The notes below the pieces were generated by a model, which had not been told where the DNA came from, ran no database searches, and worked only from the letters and a program-made list of their open reading frames with translations. Of a DNA stretch of 64,000 nucleotides, positions 19,698 to 28,088 are shown piece after piece (positions within the stretch are counted from its first letter, which is position 1; each line of letters begins with the position of its first letter). This DNA comes from Halanaerobiaceae bacterium. GTDB taxonomy: Bacteria; Bacillota; Halanaerobiia; Halanaerobiales; Halarsenatibacteraceae. The stretch lies in contig PWEJ01000017.1 in NCBI GenBank assembly GCA_003553485.1, positions 62,001 to 126,000 on the forward strand, in the 5' to 3' direction. The position numbers and the translations under genes are program-made.

Positions 19698-20958
19698 TAT
19701 TCATCACCTCAGATAATTGGTCTGCTGTATAGTGATTATTATGGGATAACTCTCTTAAACTATATTTTAAATTATTTTCTTCTTCCTGGAGCTGAATCAC
19801 CCAGCTATAATTACTGGCTGACTCGAAAAGTTCAGGTTCGTCTTTGTCTTTGTTAGATTTTTCTAATTGAGTATGCCAGCCCTGCTGGTGCAAAGATGTA
19901 ATTAAGTTGAGAGCCTGAGACTTGTAGTTATTTTCTGCTAATAAGATTAAAACATTTTTATCTGCTTTAAAATTTTCCTGCTCCTTTTGGTTAAGCCAGG
20001 CTAATCTTAACCTTTCAATCCCCAGAGCAAAACCAACTGCTGGTATGCTTTCAGAGCCATAGTTACCCAACAGGTTATCATAACGACCTCCCCCACAGAT
20101 GTTATAACCTAAATCGGGGGTCATAATTTCAAAGACAATTCCAGTATAATAATCTAAATTTCTCACCAGGGTCAGATCAAAGAAAATTTCATCATTATCG
20201 GAGCCCTTTTTTAGGCCCTGATAAATATTTCGCAGGCTGACTAAGGTTTCACCTGCTTCTGCTGAGACTAAATCAGCAGCCTGATCTAATATTTCAATTC
20301 CACCTCTTAATTGCAATAACTTATTGAGTCTATCAGCTTTATCTCCCGTTAATTGAGAAGAAATCCTTCTAAAGGCCACCAGATCTCTCTCTGCCAGAGA
20401 TTTTTTCACTCTTTTGCGAACTTCAGGGGTTAGACCTAATTCCTCTAGATACTGCTGTAAGAAATCAACCTGACCAATCTCCAGCCGATAATTTTTCAAG
20501 CCACAGCTGGCAATAATCTCCTGAGCTATGGCCAGGACCTCAAAATCAGCCAGCTCGGAATCACCAAAGAATTCCGCTCCCAGTTGATATATCTCCCTCT
20601 CTTTACCACTCTGGGTACTTTCATGGCGGTAAACAGGAGCAAAATAATAGAGGCGAGCCGGTGTTGATAAATTTTCTCTCTCTCTAGCCATCATAGCAGC
20701 AATTGCCGCCGTCATTTCCGGTCTAAGAACTAATATGTCTCCCTGATAATCGATTAATTTATAATAATCTCGGGCTCTCTCCTGGGACATACCGCTAACT
20801 ATCAACTCATAGGGCAGTAAAGCCGGTATATAAAGGGGCTCATAATTCCAGTTTTCTAATACCTGCTTCCCCCTATCTCTGAGCTCATTCATCGCTCTAG
20901 CTTCTGCCGGCAGGTAAAATCTCATCCCTTCGGGAAGTCCATTAAATTTTCCTGACAT
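19684..20958 (-). CDS. hisZ: ATP phosphoribosyltransferase regulatory subunit
   Basis: A catalytically inactive histidyl-tRNA synthetase paralog, about 424 residues, required by short-form HisG for activity and histidine feedback. It shows class II synthetase-like pieces: VLRPEMTAAIAAMMARE (motif 2 region), the YYTGIVFEIM loop, GGGRYDNL and VGFALGIERL. The last third is divergent and lacks the usual anticodon-binding consensus. ATG 20958 follows GGAGG by 6 bases. It is the first gene of the his operon. Confidence 0.95.
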   Translation of the reverse strand: MSGKFNGLPEGMRFYLPAEARAMNELRDRGKQVLENWNYEPLYIPALLPYELIVSGMSQERARDYYKLIDYQGDILVLRPEMTAAIAAMMARERENLSTPARLYYFAPVYRHESTQSGKEREIYQLGAEFFGDSELADFEVLAIAQEIIASCGLKNYRLEIGQVDFLQQYLEELGLTPEVRKRVKKSLAERDLVAFRRISSQLTGDKADRLNKLLQLRGGIEILDQAADLVSAEAGETLVSLRNIYQGLKKGSDNDEIFFDLTLVRNLDYYTGIVFEIMTPDLGYNICGGGRYDNLLGNYGSESIPAVGFALGIERLRLAWLNQKEQENFKADKNVLILLAENNYKSQALNLITSLHQQGWHTQLEKSNKDKDEPELFESASNYSWVIQLQEEENNLKYSLRELSHNNHYTADQLSEVMNIVKQ

Positions 20959-21004
20959 TGTTAACCTCCTAGACAGCATACTTTAATTGTTTATCATACT
21001 AAAG

Positions 21005-21033
21005 AATATAACAGATAAATTGCCCCCTGTCAA
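21005..21033 (-). promoter_or_regulatory. Promoter of the his operon
   Basis: A perfect TTGACA (21033-21028) and TATATT (21010-21005) are spaced 17 bases on the minus strand, about 47 bases before the hisZ ATG. The -35 box sits partly inside an 8-base inverted repeat (21022-21043), which could act as an operator. No T-box leader is visible in the short space before hisZ. Confidence 0.8.
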
Positions 21034-21050
21034 CCCAGGGGGCTCTTTTT
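21022..21050. repeat. GC-rich inverted repeat overlapping the his promoter
   Basis: GCCCCCTG (21022-21029) and CAGGGGGC (21036-21043) pair perfectly around a 6-base gap. On the plus strand a TCTTTTTTC tract follows, like an intrinsic terminator, but no plus-strand gene leads into it. On the minus strand it stands between the ABC transporter operon and his, and overlaps the his -35 box. It may serve as ABC operon terminator, his operator, or both. Confidence 0.65.
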
Positions 21051-21114
21051 TCTGCTGATATTCAAATTTTATTGAGGATTTAACAGGAAAAACTGTAAAA
21101 TACCTGGAATCTTT

Positions 21115-21957
21115 TTATCTGTTTTTACCTAATTTAGGATCAAAAATATCCCGCAGTCCATCTCCCAAAAGATTGAAACCCAGGACAGAGAATACTATGG
21201 CCAGTCCTGAATAGGTGGTTACATGGGGAGCACTGCGAAGAGCATCCCGCGCTCCAGATAACATTCTACCCCAGCTTATCGTTGGCGGCTGGGCACCTAA
21301 GCCTAAGAAGCTCAAACCGGCTTCGGTGACAATAGCTGTACCCATACCCAGAGTAGCTATAACCATCATAGGAGCAAAACCATTCATTAAAATATGTTTA
21401 AAAAGGATCTTAAAATGCGAAGCCCCTAAAGCCATAGCTGCCTCAACAAATTCTTCTTCCTTCAAACTTAAGACCTGACTTCTGGTGACCCGGGCCATTG
21501 AAGGTATCCTTACGATAGCAATTGCTATCATAGCATTGACCACCCCGGAGCCCATGACAGCCACAATAAAAATAGCCAGTAATATCGACGGAAAAGCCAA
21601 TATAACATCCATCAACCTCATAATAACCTCATCAAGCCAGCCTCCCACATAACCGGCTATAGCACCTAAAATGATGCCGAGAATGAGGGAGATGCCCACA
21701 GCCACAAAACCAACTAGCAAAGAAACCCTGGTTCCAACGATAATTCGACTGAGGACACAGCGCCCTAAATTATCGGTTCCCAATACATATTCTCCCCCTG
21801 GGCCATCTGGTGACTGATAGCGCAAAAAGAGATTCTGTTCATAGGGATCGTGGGGGGCTATTTCGTAGGCAAATATTGCTATAATAGCCAGTATACCAAT
21901 TAATATTATACCTACAATGGCTTGTTTACTGCTTAAAAATTTCTTCTTGGTATCCAT
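21115..21957 (-). CDS. Peptide/nickel-type ABC transporter permease (DppC/OppC family)
   Basis: A 280-residue inner-membrane permease with an N-terminal transmembrane helix (VGIILIGILAIIAIFAYEIA) followed by the DppC signature GTDNLGRCVLSRIIVGTRVSL. About five more helices follow. The ATPase-docking EAA loop reads EEFVEAAMALGASHFKILFKHILMN. It pairs with the DppB-type permease upstream. The SD (GGAGG) is about 12 bases from the ATG, rather far. No ATPase genes follow; the his operon is next. Confidence 0.93.
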   Translation of the reverse strand: MDTKKKFLSSKQAIVGIILIGILAIIAIFAYEIAPHDPYEQNLFLRYQSPDGPGGEYVLGTDNLGRCVLSRIIVGTRVSLLVGFVAVGISLILGIILGAIAGYVGGWLDEVIMRLMDVILAFPSILLAIFIVAVMGSGVVNAMIAIAIVRIPSMARVTRSQVLSLKEEEFVEAAMALGASHFKILFKHILMNGFAPMMVIATLGMGTAIVTEAGLSFLGLGAQPPTISWGRMLSGARDALRSAPHVTTYSGLAIVFSVLGFNLLGDGLRDIFDPKLGKNR

Positions 21958-21985
21958 TATTGTCTATATCCTCCCTTTCAGCTTA

Positions 21986-22969
21986 TCAATCATATCTAAT
22001 TCGGGGATTTAACCAGGCGTAACTTAAGTCAACTAAAAGATTAATTATGGTAAACCCAGCAGCCAGCATCAAAGTACCTGCCTGAACTATTGGAAAATCC
22101 CGCTGGGTTATGGAGTTATAGATCAAACGACCTATTCCAGGCCAGGCAAAGACAGTCTCAGTTATAACTGCTCCTCCCAGCATAACCCCTAATTGTAAGC
22201 CCATAACCGTAACAACTGGCAATAAAGCATTTCTTAAAGCATGCTTAAAGACAACCACTCTCTCACCTAAACCTTTAGAGCGAGCTGTTCTGATGTAATC
22301 TAACTTTAGAACATCTAGCATACTAGAACGGGTCAATCTGGTTAATAGAGCAGCTGAGGCCGTTCCTAAAGAAAAGGCCGGCAATAATACATATCTAAAG
22401 GCATCATAAAGCTCGGTGATATCTCCTTCACTGAAAAGCGCCATAAATCCACCAGCAAAGGAGGCTCCTCTGCCGAAAAGAGGAAAGAAATCAACATGCA
22501 GAGCCACATGGGTTAAGAGCATCAAAGCTAGCCAAAAACCTGGCATGGAAATTCCGAGCAGGGCTACCACCATCGTCGAAAGATCCAGCCAGGATGCATG
22601 CTTTAAAGCGGCCAGCACCCCTAACGGAATCGAAATCATTACGGCAATAATAAGCGAGGCAAAGCCTAACTCAAAGGTAGCCCCCAACCGGTTTAAAATC
22701 AAACCGGTAACCGGCCTTCCCTGCCTGATAGAAGTGCCCAGGTCCCCCTGTAGCACATTACCCAGCCAGCGGCCATACTGAATATGGACGGGCTGGTCTA
22801 AACCATAAACCTCTCTCAGCCTTTCAACCTCTGCTGGACTGGCATCTTCACCCAACATAATCCTAATGGGATCGCCAGGTGCCAGATAAACCAGCATAAA
22901 AACCACAATAGAAACGCCCAGTAGTATTAATATCAGGTTTAAAAGGCGTCTAATGATATATTTAGACAT
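21986..22969 (-). CDS. Peptide/nickel-type ABC transporter permease (DppB/OppB family)
   Basis: A 327-residue permease with about six helices. It begins MSKYIIRRLLNLILILLGVS and continues VYLAPGDPIRIMLG, the DppB/OppB N-terminal signature. The cytoplasmic EAA-type loop is LKLDYIRTARSKGLGERVVVFKHALRNALLP. It forms a heterodimer with the DppC-type protein encoded 28 bases downstream. The SD (AGGA) is weak compared with those of the binding proteins, which would match lower permease output. Confidence 0.94.
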   Translation of the reverse strand: MSKYIIRRLLNLILILLGVSIVVFMLVYLAPGDPIRIMLGEDASPAEVERLREVYGLDQPVHIQYGRWLGNVLQGDLGTSIRQGRPVTGLILNRLGATFELGFASLIIAVMISIPLGVLAALKHASWLDLSTMVVALLGISMPGFWLALMLLTHVALHVDFFPLFGRGASFAGGFMALFSEGDITELYDAFRYVLLPAFSLGTASAALLTRLTRSSMLDVLKLDYIRTARSKGLGERVVVFKHALRNALLPVVTVMGLQLGVMLGGAVITETVFAWPGIGRLIYNSITQRDFPIVQAGTLMLAAGFTIINLLVDLSYAWLNPRIRYD

Positions 22970-23148
22970 ATTTTTTTCCTAACTCCTTCCTGAAATTTTT
23001 TTCTACTAAACAAAGGATATTTGCTCTTAATTATAATAAAAATAAGGCCAAAGCCTTTAGACCAATTAAAACAATAAACAATTATAAAAATATCAGTCAA
23101 ATAAATAATTAAAATTTAGGTAAGCAAATAATAATTCATGGACTAAGA

Positions 23149-23183
23149 TTGCTAAAACACCGGTAAAACCGGTGTTTTAGCAA
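23149..23183 (-). terminator. Perfect hairpin between binding-protein and permease genes
   Basis: Arms 23149-23163 (TTGCTAAAACACCGG) and 23169-23183 are perfect 15-base complements around a 5-base loop. The 277-base gap 22970-23246 holds little else: a lone TATAAT (minus strand, 23035-23030) without a good -35, and a small AAGGC/GCCTT hairpin at 23044-23057. It likely acts as a partial terminator or a 3'-end stabiliser for the binding-protein mRNA. Confidence 0.65.
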
Positions 23184-23246
23184 TTTAATTATTTATTTCT
23201 AAATACCAGCTCTATAAAACAGGAACAAAGAATCACCTTTGCCTAT

Positions 23247-24767
23247 TTAATTATCTCTAGTTACCTCATCAACGAGCTGCAACCAGGCGTTAGCCTGATA
23301 GGGGTGAACTCTAAATCCAGAAAATTCGGGTTGTACCAGAGCTACCTCTTCTGAATAATTGATAAAGATCTTTGGCTGTTCTTCATTGAGGATCTCTTGA
23401 ACTTCCCAGTAAATCTCCCGGGATTCCTCAGAGTTTGGATCTACCTGACGACCTCTCTCCAGTAGCTCATCCATTCTGGAATTGCTGAAGTTAACATGAT
23501 TGGCACTACCATCGCTATGGAACTGACGATAGGAAGCTCTATCAGGGTCTACCTGACCAGCCCAGCCTAGAATAAAGAGCTCATAATCATCGGTATCATA
23601 TATCCTATCAAGATAAGCTCCCCACTCTTCAATATTTACACTGGCATCGATACCTATCTGGCCAAGTTCATAGGCCATAATCTCAGCAATCTGCATTCTA
23701 TCGGGATTCTCATTAGTAAAGATGCGAATTTGATCGGGCATTTCTTCCACCTGTTCTAAATATTCCTCGGCCTTTTCAGTATCGAAGTCAACAAAATCCA
23801 GCTCGGAGTGGAAATGGAACATGTCTGGAGTTATATTGCTTTTACCTTTAACACCAATACCACCCATTACATGCTCGACTATAGCTTCACGGTTTACAGC
23901 ATGGGAGATAGCCAGACGCAGATTTTTATCGGTAACTACGTTATTGTTGAAACCGGCATAGGAATAACCGGTACCACCTGTACGATAAACCGATACATTT
24001 TCGTCAGCTTCCAGGCGGTCTATCTCATCCGAGACAATTCCGCTGTGGAACATGTCAATTTCTCCAGCCTCAAAGGCCAGAAGACGGGAAGAATCTTCAG
24101 GAATGGGACGGAATTCCAGGTTAGAGAAAGTAGGTGTTCCTCCCCAGTAATCTTCATTAGCACTCAGACGATGATAATCATCATCAGCCCATTCTTCATG
24201 TACATAGGGACCAGTTCCCAGTGGGTTTTGGCGAAATTCTTCATAACCCACCTCTTCGTGATAGTCCTTAGGAATAACTCCTACTCTAGCCATGTTATTG
24301 ACCAGAAAAGTATAGGGCTCAGAAAGATGGAAGACAACATTGTAGTCATCAACTATTTCAATCTCATCGATGGCTGCATAGAGATCTCTATTTGCGGCAG
24401 CTGTTGTCTCATCCAGTATCCACTCAAAAGTGTACTGGACATCTTCAGCAGTGAAGTCATCACCATTATGCCAGAGAACTCCTTCGCGAAGCTCGACATC
24501 AAGGCGCATGGCATCCTCAGAAATTTCCCAGTCTGTGGCCAGGCCTGGTTTTAAGCTTAAATCATAATCAATAACAAAAAGTGGCTCATTAATAAGATTG
24601 ATACGCTCAAAAGCAGGTATATCAACCTCTACCAGGGTATGAAGCCCGGGTGCATCTGCTCCCTGCCCTATTACCAGAGTATCAGCTGCTACTCCAGCTG
24701 TTCCAGCGAAGAGAAAAGTCATCGCCAAAAACAAGACAAAGAAACCCTTAATAAAATTTTTCAACAT
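23247..24767 (-). CDS. ABC transporter substrate-binding protein, family 5 (copy 1)
   Basis: A 506-residue extracytoplasmic binding protein of the SBP_bac_5 family (peptides, opines, nickel or sugars). An N-terminal signal peptide (MLKNFIKGFFVLFLAMTFLFA, cleavage probably after GVAA) has no Cys, so it is not a lipoprotein. Family motifs: LATDWEISEDAMRLDVELREG, AEDVQYTFEWIL, GTGPYVHEEW, LRLAISHAVNREAIV. The mature protein is very acidic. It closely resembles the neighbouring copy at 25015. It has its own strong promoter, and AGGAGGG precedes ATG 24767. Confidence 0.95.
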   Translation of the reverse strand: MLKNFIKGFFVLFLAMTFLFAGTAGVAADTLVIGQGADAPGLHTLVEVDIPAFERINLINEPLFVIDYDLSLKPGLATDWEISEDAMRLDVELREGVLWHNGDDFTAEDVQYTFEWILDETTAAANRDLYAAIDEIEIVDDYNVVFHLSEPYTFLVNNMARVGVIPKDYHEEVGYEEFRQNPLGTGPYVHEEWADDDYHRLSANEDYWGGTPTFSNLEFRPIPEDSSRLLAFEAGEIDMFHSGIVSDEIDRLEADENVSVYRTGGTGYSYAGFNNNVVTDKNLRLAISHAVNREAIVEHVMGGIGVKGKSNITPDMFHFHSELDFVDFDTEKAEEYLEQVEEMPDQIRIFTNENPDRMQIAEIMAYELGQIGIDASVNIEEWGAYLDRIYDTDDYELFILGWAGQVDPDRASYRQFHSDGSANHVNFSNSRMDELLERGRQVDPNSEESREIYWEVQEILNEEQPKIFINYSEEVALVQPEFSGFRVHPYQANAWLQLVDEVTRDN

Positions 24768-24823
24768 GTAAAACCCTCCTCCAGGTTTTTAATAAAAATT
24801 AAATAAAAATAATCTACCCTTAG

Positions 24824-24852
24824 ATTATACCACCCGGTGGTGTCAAAGTCAA
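24824..24852 (-). promoter_or_regulatory. Promoter of binding-protein copy 1 with palindromic spacer
   Basis: TTGACT (24852-24847) and TATAAT (24829-24824) are 17 bases apart on the minus strand. The spacer contains ACCACC-C-GGTGGT (24829-24841), a 13-base palindrome that would be well placed as a repressor operator. Confidence 0.75.
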
Positions 24853-24918
24853 GATAAGGAGGGTTTTGTAATTTGTCAAAAAACTCCTTTGTTTTAGAGC
24901 TTTTATAAAAATTTTATA

Positions 24919-24951
24919 GCCAGGATTTAAGGTTAACCCTTAAATCCTGGC
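24919..24951 (-). terminator. Hairpin after binding-protein copy 2
   Basis: GCCAGGATTTAAG (24919-24931) and CTTAAATCCTGGC (24939-24951) form a perfect 13-base stem with a 7-base loop. On the minus strand TATAAAATTTTTAT follows. It lies 64 bases after the stop of the copy 2 gene and before the copy 1 promoter. Confidence 0.7.
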
Positions 24952-25014
24952 ATTATTTTACTTGCTTTTATCTAACAAAGTTAAACAATCAAGTAATTGG
25001 TTAGCTGAAAAAAG

Positions 25015-26541
25015 TTATTCTGCTAACTCGACATCATCAACAAGTTGCAGCCAGTTATTAGCAGGATAAGGATGAAGTTCAAAGCCTTCATACTCATCAT
25101 GGACTAGGGCTATCTCTTCACTGTAACTGACAAACATCTTGGGCTGTTCTTCATTGAGAATCTCCTGTACTTCACCATAAATCTCCATGGATTCCTCAGA
25201 ATCAGGGTCGATGGCCCGACCTTCTTCTAGTAATTCATCCATTCTTTCATTTTCGTAATTGACATGGTTTGAACTTCCTTCACTGTGGAACTGACGATAG
25301 GAAGCTCTATCGGGATCTACCTGACCGGCCCAACCGAGAATAAACATTTCATAGTCATCGGTATCATATACTCTATCCAGGAAGGCCCCCCATTCTTCAA
25401 CTTCCACCTGAGCATCGATGCCGATTTCGCCCAGTTCATATTCTAAAATCTCAGCTATCTGCATTCTTACTGGGTTTTCATTGGTGAAGATTCTCAATTG
25501 ATCTGGCTTTTCCTCTACCTCATCAAGATACTCCTCTGCAATATCAGGATCATAATGTACAAAATCTAACTCTTCATTATAGTGAGCCATATCAGGAGTC
25601 AAATTACTTTCACCGGGCATGCCAACTCCACCCATTACATGCTCAACGATTGCTTCCCGGTTCAGAGCATAGGAAATCGCCAGGCGCAGGTTTTGATCTG
25701 TTACTACATTATTATTAAAGCCAATGTAGTCATAACCGGCTCCTCCGACTCGATGGACCTCAATATCTTCATCTGCTTCCAGTCTTTCCACTTCATCAGG
25801 AACTACTCCTCCTTCAAACATATCTATTTCTCCGCCTTCAAAGGCTAATAGACGGGAGGAGTCTTCCGGGATAGGACGGAATTCCAATTCGGCAAAATTA
25901 GGCTCGCCACCCCAATAATTTTCATTGGCTGATAATCTATGATAGTCATCATCAGCCCACTCTTCGTGGATATAGGGTCCTGTACCACTGGGGTTCTGGC
26001 GGAATTCTTCATAGCCCACTTCTTCATGATATTCTTCTGGAATTATACCTACCCTAGCCATGTTATTGACTAAAAAGGTATAGGGCTCATCGAGATGGAA
26101 AACTATATTATAATCATCTACTATTTCTATCTCTTCGATGGCTTCGTAGAGATCCCTATTTTCAGCAGGATTATCTTCATCTAAAATCCACTCAAAGGTA
26201 TAGGCAACATCTTCTGCTGTCATCTCACCACCATGGTGCCATTCTACTCCCTCTCTCAATTCCACATCAATCTGCAGAGCATCATCGCTTATTTCCCAAT
26301 CAGTGGCTAAATTTGGTTCTAAAGTAAGATCATAATCAATGAAGAAGAGCGGCTCATTGATAAGATTAATTCTCTCATAGGCTGGAATATCGACTTCCAT
26401 CAGGGTATGGAGCCCTGGAGCATCTCCACCCTGTCCTATAACCAGAGGATCTTCTTCTGCGGCTACTGCTGCAGTTCCTGCTAGCACAAAGGCTAGAGCC
26501 AGAACTAAAGCTAAAGACTTTTTCCACCAAGTATAATTCAT
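25015..26541 (-). CDS. ABC transporter substrate-binding protein, family 5 (copy 2)
   Basis: A 508-residue SBP_bac_5 protein, clearly paralogous to the one at 23247: long stretches match almost residue for residue (GYEEFRQNPSGTGPYIHEEW, FILGWAGQVDPDRASYRQF). The signal peptide (KKSLALVLALAFVLAGTAAVAA) lacks a lipobox Cys. The mature chain is extremely Glu/Asp-rich, a halophile trait. It is first in the transporter unit, with its own promoter, and is followed by a hairpin before copy 1. Substrate is not predictable. GGAGGG lies about 10 bases before ATG 26541. Confidence 0.95.
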   Translation of the reverse strand: MNYTWWKKSLALVLALAFVLAGTAAVAAEEDPLVIGQGGDAPGLHTLMEVDIPAYERINLINEPLFFIDYDLTLEPNLATDWEISDDALQIDVELREGVEWHHGGEMTAEDVAYTFEWILDEDNPAENRDLYEAIEEIEIVDDYNIVFHLDEPYTFLVNNMARVGIIPEEYHEEVGYEEFRQNPSGTGPYIHEEWADDDYHRLSANENYWGGEPNFAELEFRPIPEDSSRLLAFEGGEIDMFEGGVVPDEVERLEADEDIEVHRVGGAGYDYIGFNNNVVTDQNLRLAISYALNREAIVEHVMGGVGMPGESNLTPDMAHYNEELDFVHYDPDIAEEYLDEVEEKPDQLRIFTNENPVRMQIAEILEYELGEIGIDAQVEVEEWGAFLDRVYDTDDYEMFILGWAGQVDPDRASYRQFHSEGSSNHVNYENERMDELLEEGRAIDPDSEESMEIYGEVQEILNEEQPKMFVSYSEEIALVHDEYEGFELHPYPANNWLQLVDDVELAE

Positions 26542-26588
26542 ATTAATACATCCCTCCTTTTTAATTTTAAAAAACCTTTCAATATCAA

Positions 26589-26617
26589 ATTATAACAAAC
26601 TTGCGCTCCCAGTTCAA
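26589..26617 (-). promoter_or_regulatory. Promoter of binding-protein copy 2
   Basis: TTGAAC (26617-26612) and TATAAT (26594-26589) spaced 17 bases on the minus strand, about 48 bases before ATG 26541. Confidence 0.75.
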
Positions 26618-26693
26618 TATCATAGCACAATACTTCACATTTTTATAACAACTTAACCCCAGGCACTTTAACTCTTTAATATGAGCGGGTTTG

Positions 26694-28088
26694 TCATGAA
26701 CGGGAAATGATCTCCTCAGCAATAACTAGACCAGCTACAGAGGCCTGCATTAAACCCCTGGTAATGCCCGCTCCATCTCCTCCGGCAAATAAGTTTTTCA
26801 CCTCAGTCTCTAAAGCTGAAGAAACTGCTAACCTTGAAGAGTAAAACTTTACCTCTACTCCATAAATCAAAGTATCCTTGGAGTATAAGCCAGGAGCAAT
26901 CTTATCTAGAGCTTCTATCATCTCAATGAGACTGGTTAAATGTCGGTGGGGCAGAACTAAACTTAGATCACCGGGGGTGGCTTCTTTTAATGTAGGTTCA
27001 ACTATGCTGCGGCCAATCCGGGCTGGGGTTGAGCGGCGCCCGGCCAGCAAATCACCCAGTCTCTGTAGCAAAACTCCTCCTCCCAGGAGATTGGCTAACT
27101 TGGCAATGGCTCTTCCATAAGTAATCGGTTCTTTAAAAGGTTCAGTAAAGGTTTTGCTGACCAGCAGAGCAAAATTGGTATTGGCAGTCTTAATATCAGC
27201 ATGACTATGACCATTGACTGTAATAAGTCCCTGATTATTTTCACTGACCACCTCTCCTTCGGGGCAGGTGCAGAAGGTGCGGACTTTATCGTCAAAGGTC
27301 GGAGATTGATAAATTAGCTTTGATTCATAGAGGTTTTCTGTCAGGGGTCGGGCAATGGCAGCGGGAGTTTCCACTCTAACCCCTATATCCACTGGATTTA
27401 AACTGGTCTCCAGTCCCATCTCTTTAACCTGGCTGGTAAGCCAGCTGGCATTCTCTCTCCCTGGAGCTACCGAAATAAAATTAGCTTCAATCTCTTCGCC
27501 AGAAGTAAGCCTTACTCCTCTAGCTTTATTATTTTCAATAATAATCTCCTCAGCCTGGGTGTTAAATTTGATCTCCACCCCTTTATCCAGCAAATAATCC
27601 CGCATCTTCTGCAATACTTTTTTGGTATGGCCGGTTCCTAAATGTCTCAGGCGGGCCGGGATAAATTTCAATCCAGCCTTAACAGCTTCATCTCTAAATT
27701 TTTCTAATTCCTTTTCTTCAGCCCCAAAAATTCTTTCCGGTGCTCCAAACTCAAGATACCAATCATCAGCATATTCTATTAAGGATTCCAGTTCTTCCCG
27801 TCCAATATACTCTTCCATGTTGCCGCCGATATCGGCTGAAAGAGATAATTTTCCATCACTATAGGCTCCCGCTCCTCCCCAGCCAGAGACAATTGCACAG
27901 GATGAGCAGGAATAACAGCCACTTCCACTGCCTGGTTTTTCTTTCATTGGACAGGTCCGCTGCTCAATATCGTCACCTTTTTCCAGCAATAATATATCTA
28001 GCTCTGGTCGCCGTTCGCTGAGCTCTAGAGCTGTAAAAATTCCCGTCGGTCCGGAACCAATCAGGATAACATCATAGATATTTTTCAT
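26694..28088 (-). CDS. FAD-dependent oxidoreductase, COG2509 type
   Basis: A 464-residue flavoprotein. The N-terminal Rossmann motif is DVILIGSGPTGIFTALEL, followed by ILLLEKG. A distinctive Cys-rich segment (GSGCYSCSSCAIVSGWGGAGAYSDGKL, about residues 54-80) and the C-terminal FAD motif AGGDGAGITRGLMQASVAG match the uncharacterised FAD-dependent dehydrogenases of COG2509. The reaction is unknown. Its ATG directly follows the TAA of the PTS IIC-like gene with GGGAGG upstream, so the two are co-translated. Confidence 0.88.
   Translation of the reverse strand: MKNIYDVILIGSGPTGIFTALELSERRPELDILLLEKGDDIEQRTCPMKEKPGSGSGCYSCSSCAIVSGWGGAGAYSDGKLSLSADIGGNMEEYIGREELESLIEYADDWYLEFGAPERIFGAEEKELEKFRDEAVKAGLKFIPARLRHLGTGHTKKVLQKMRDYLLDKGVEIKFNTQAEEIIIENNKARGVRLTSGEEIEANFISVAPGRENASWLTSQVKEMGLETSLNPVDIGVRVETPAAIARPLTENLYESKLIYQSPTFDDKVRTFCTCPEGEVVSENNQGLITVNGHSHADIKTANTNFALLVSKTFTEPFKEPITYGRAIAKLANLLGGGVLLQRLGDLLAGRRSTPARIGRSIVEPTLKEATPGDLSLVLPHRHLTSLIEMIEALDKIAPGLYSKDTLIYGVEVKFYSSRLAVSSALETEVKNLFAGGDGAGITRGLMQASVAGLVIAEEIISRS

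Noticed and set aside
20958-21114. T-box leader for the his operon
   Set aside because: The space between promoter and hisZ is only about 50 bases, with no specifier loop or T-box sequence.
22970-23148. Separate promoter for the permease genes
   Set aside because: A TATAAT at 23035-23030 (minus strand) exists, but the -35 position reads AAAGGC. Not strong enough to list as a promoter.
23808-24554. A 248-codon plus-strand open frame opposite binding-protein copy 1
   Set aside because: It mirrors a well-supported gene on the other strand, lacks an SD and encodes no recognisable domain. The open frame follows from the Glu/Asp-rich codons of the real gene.
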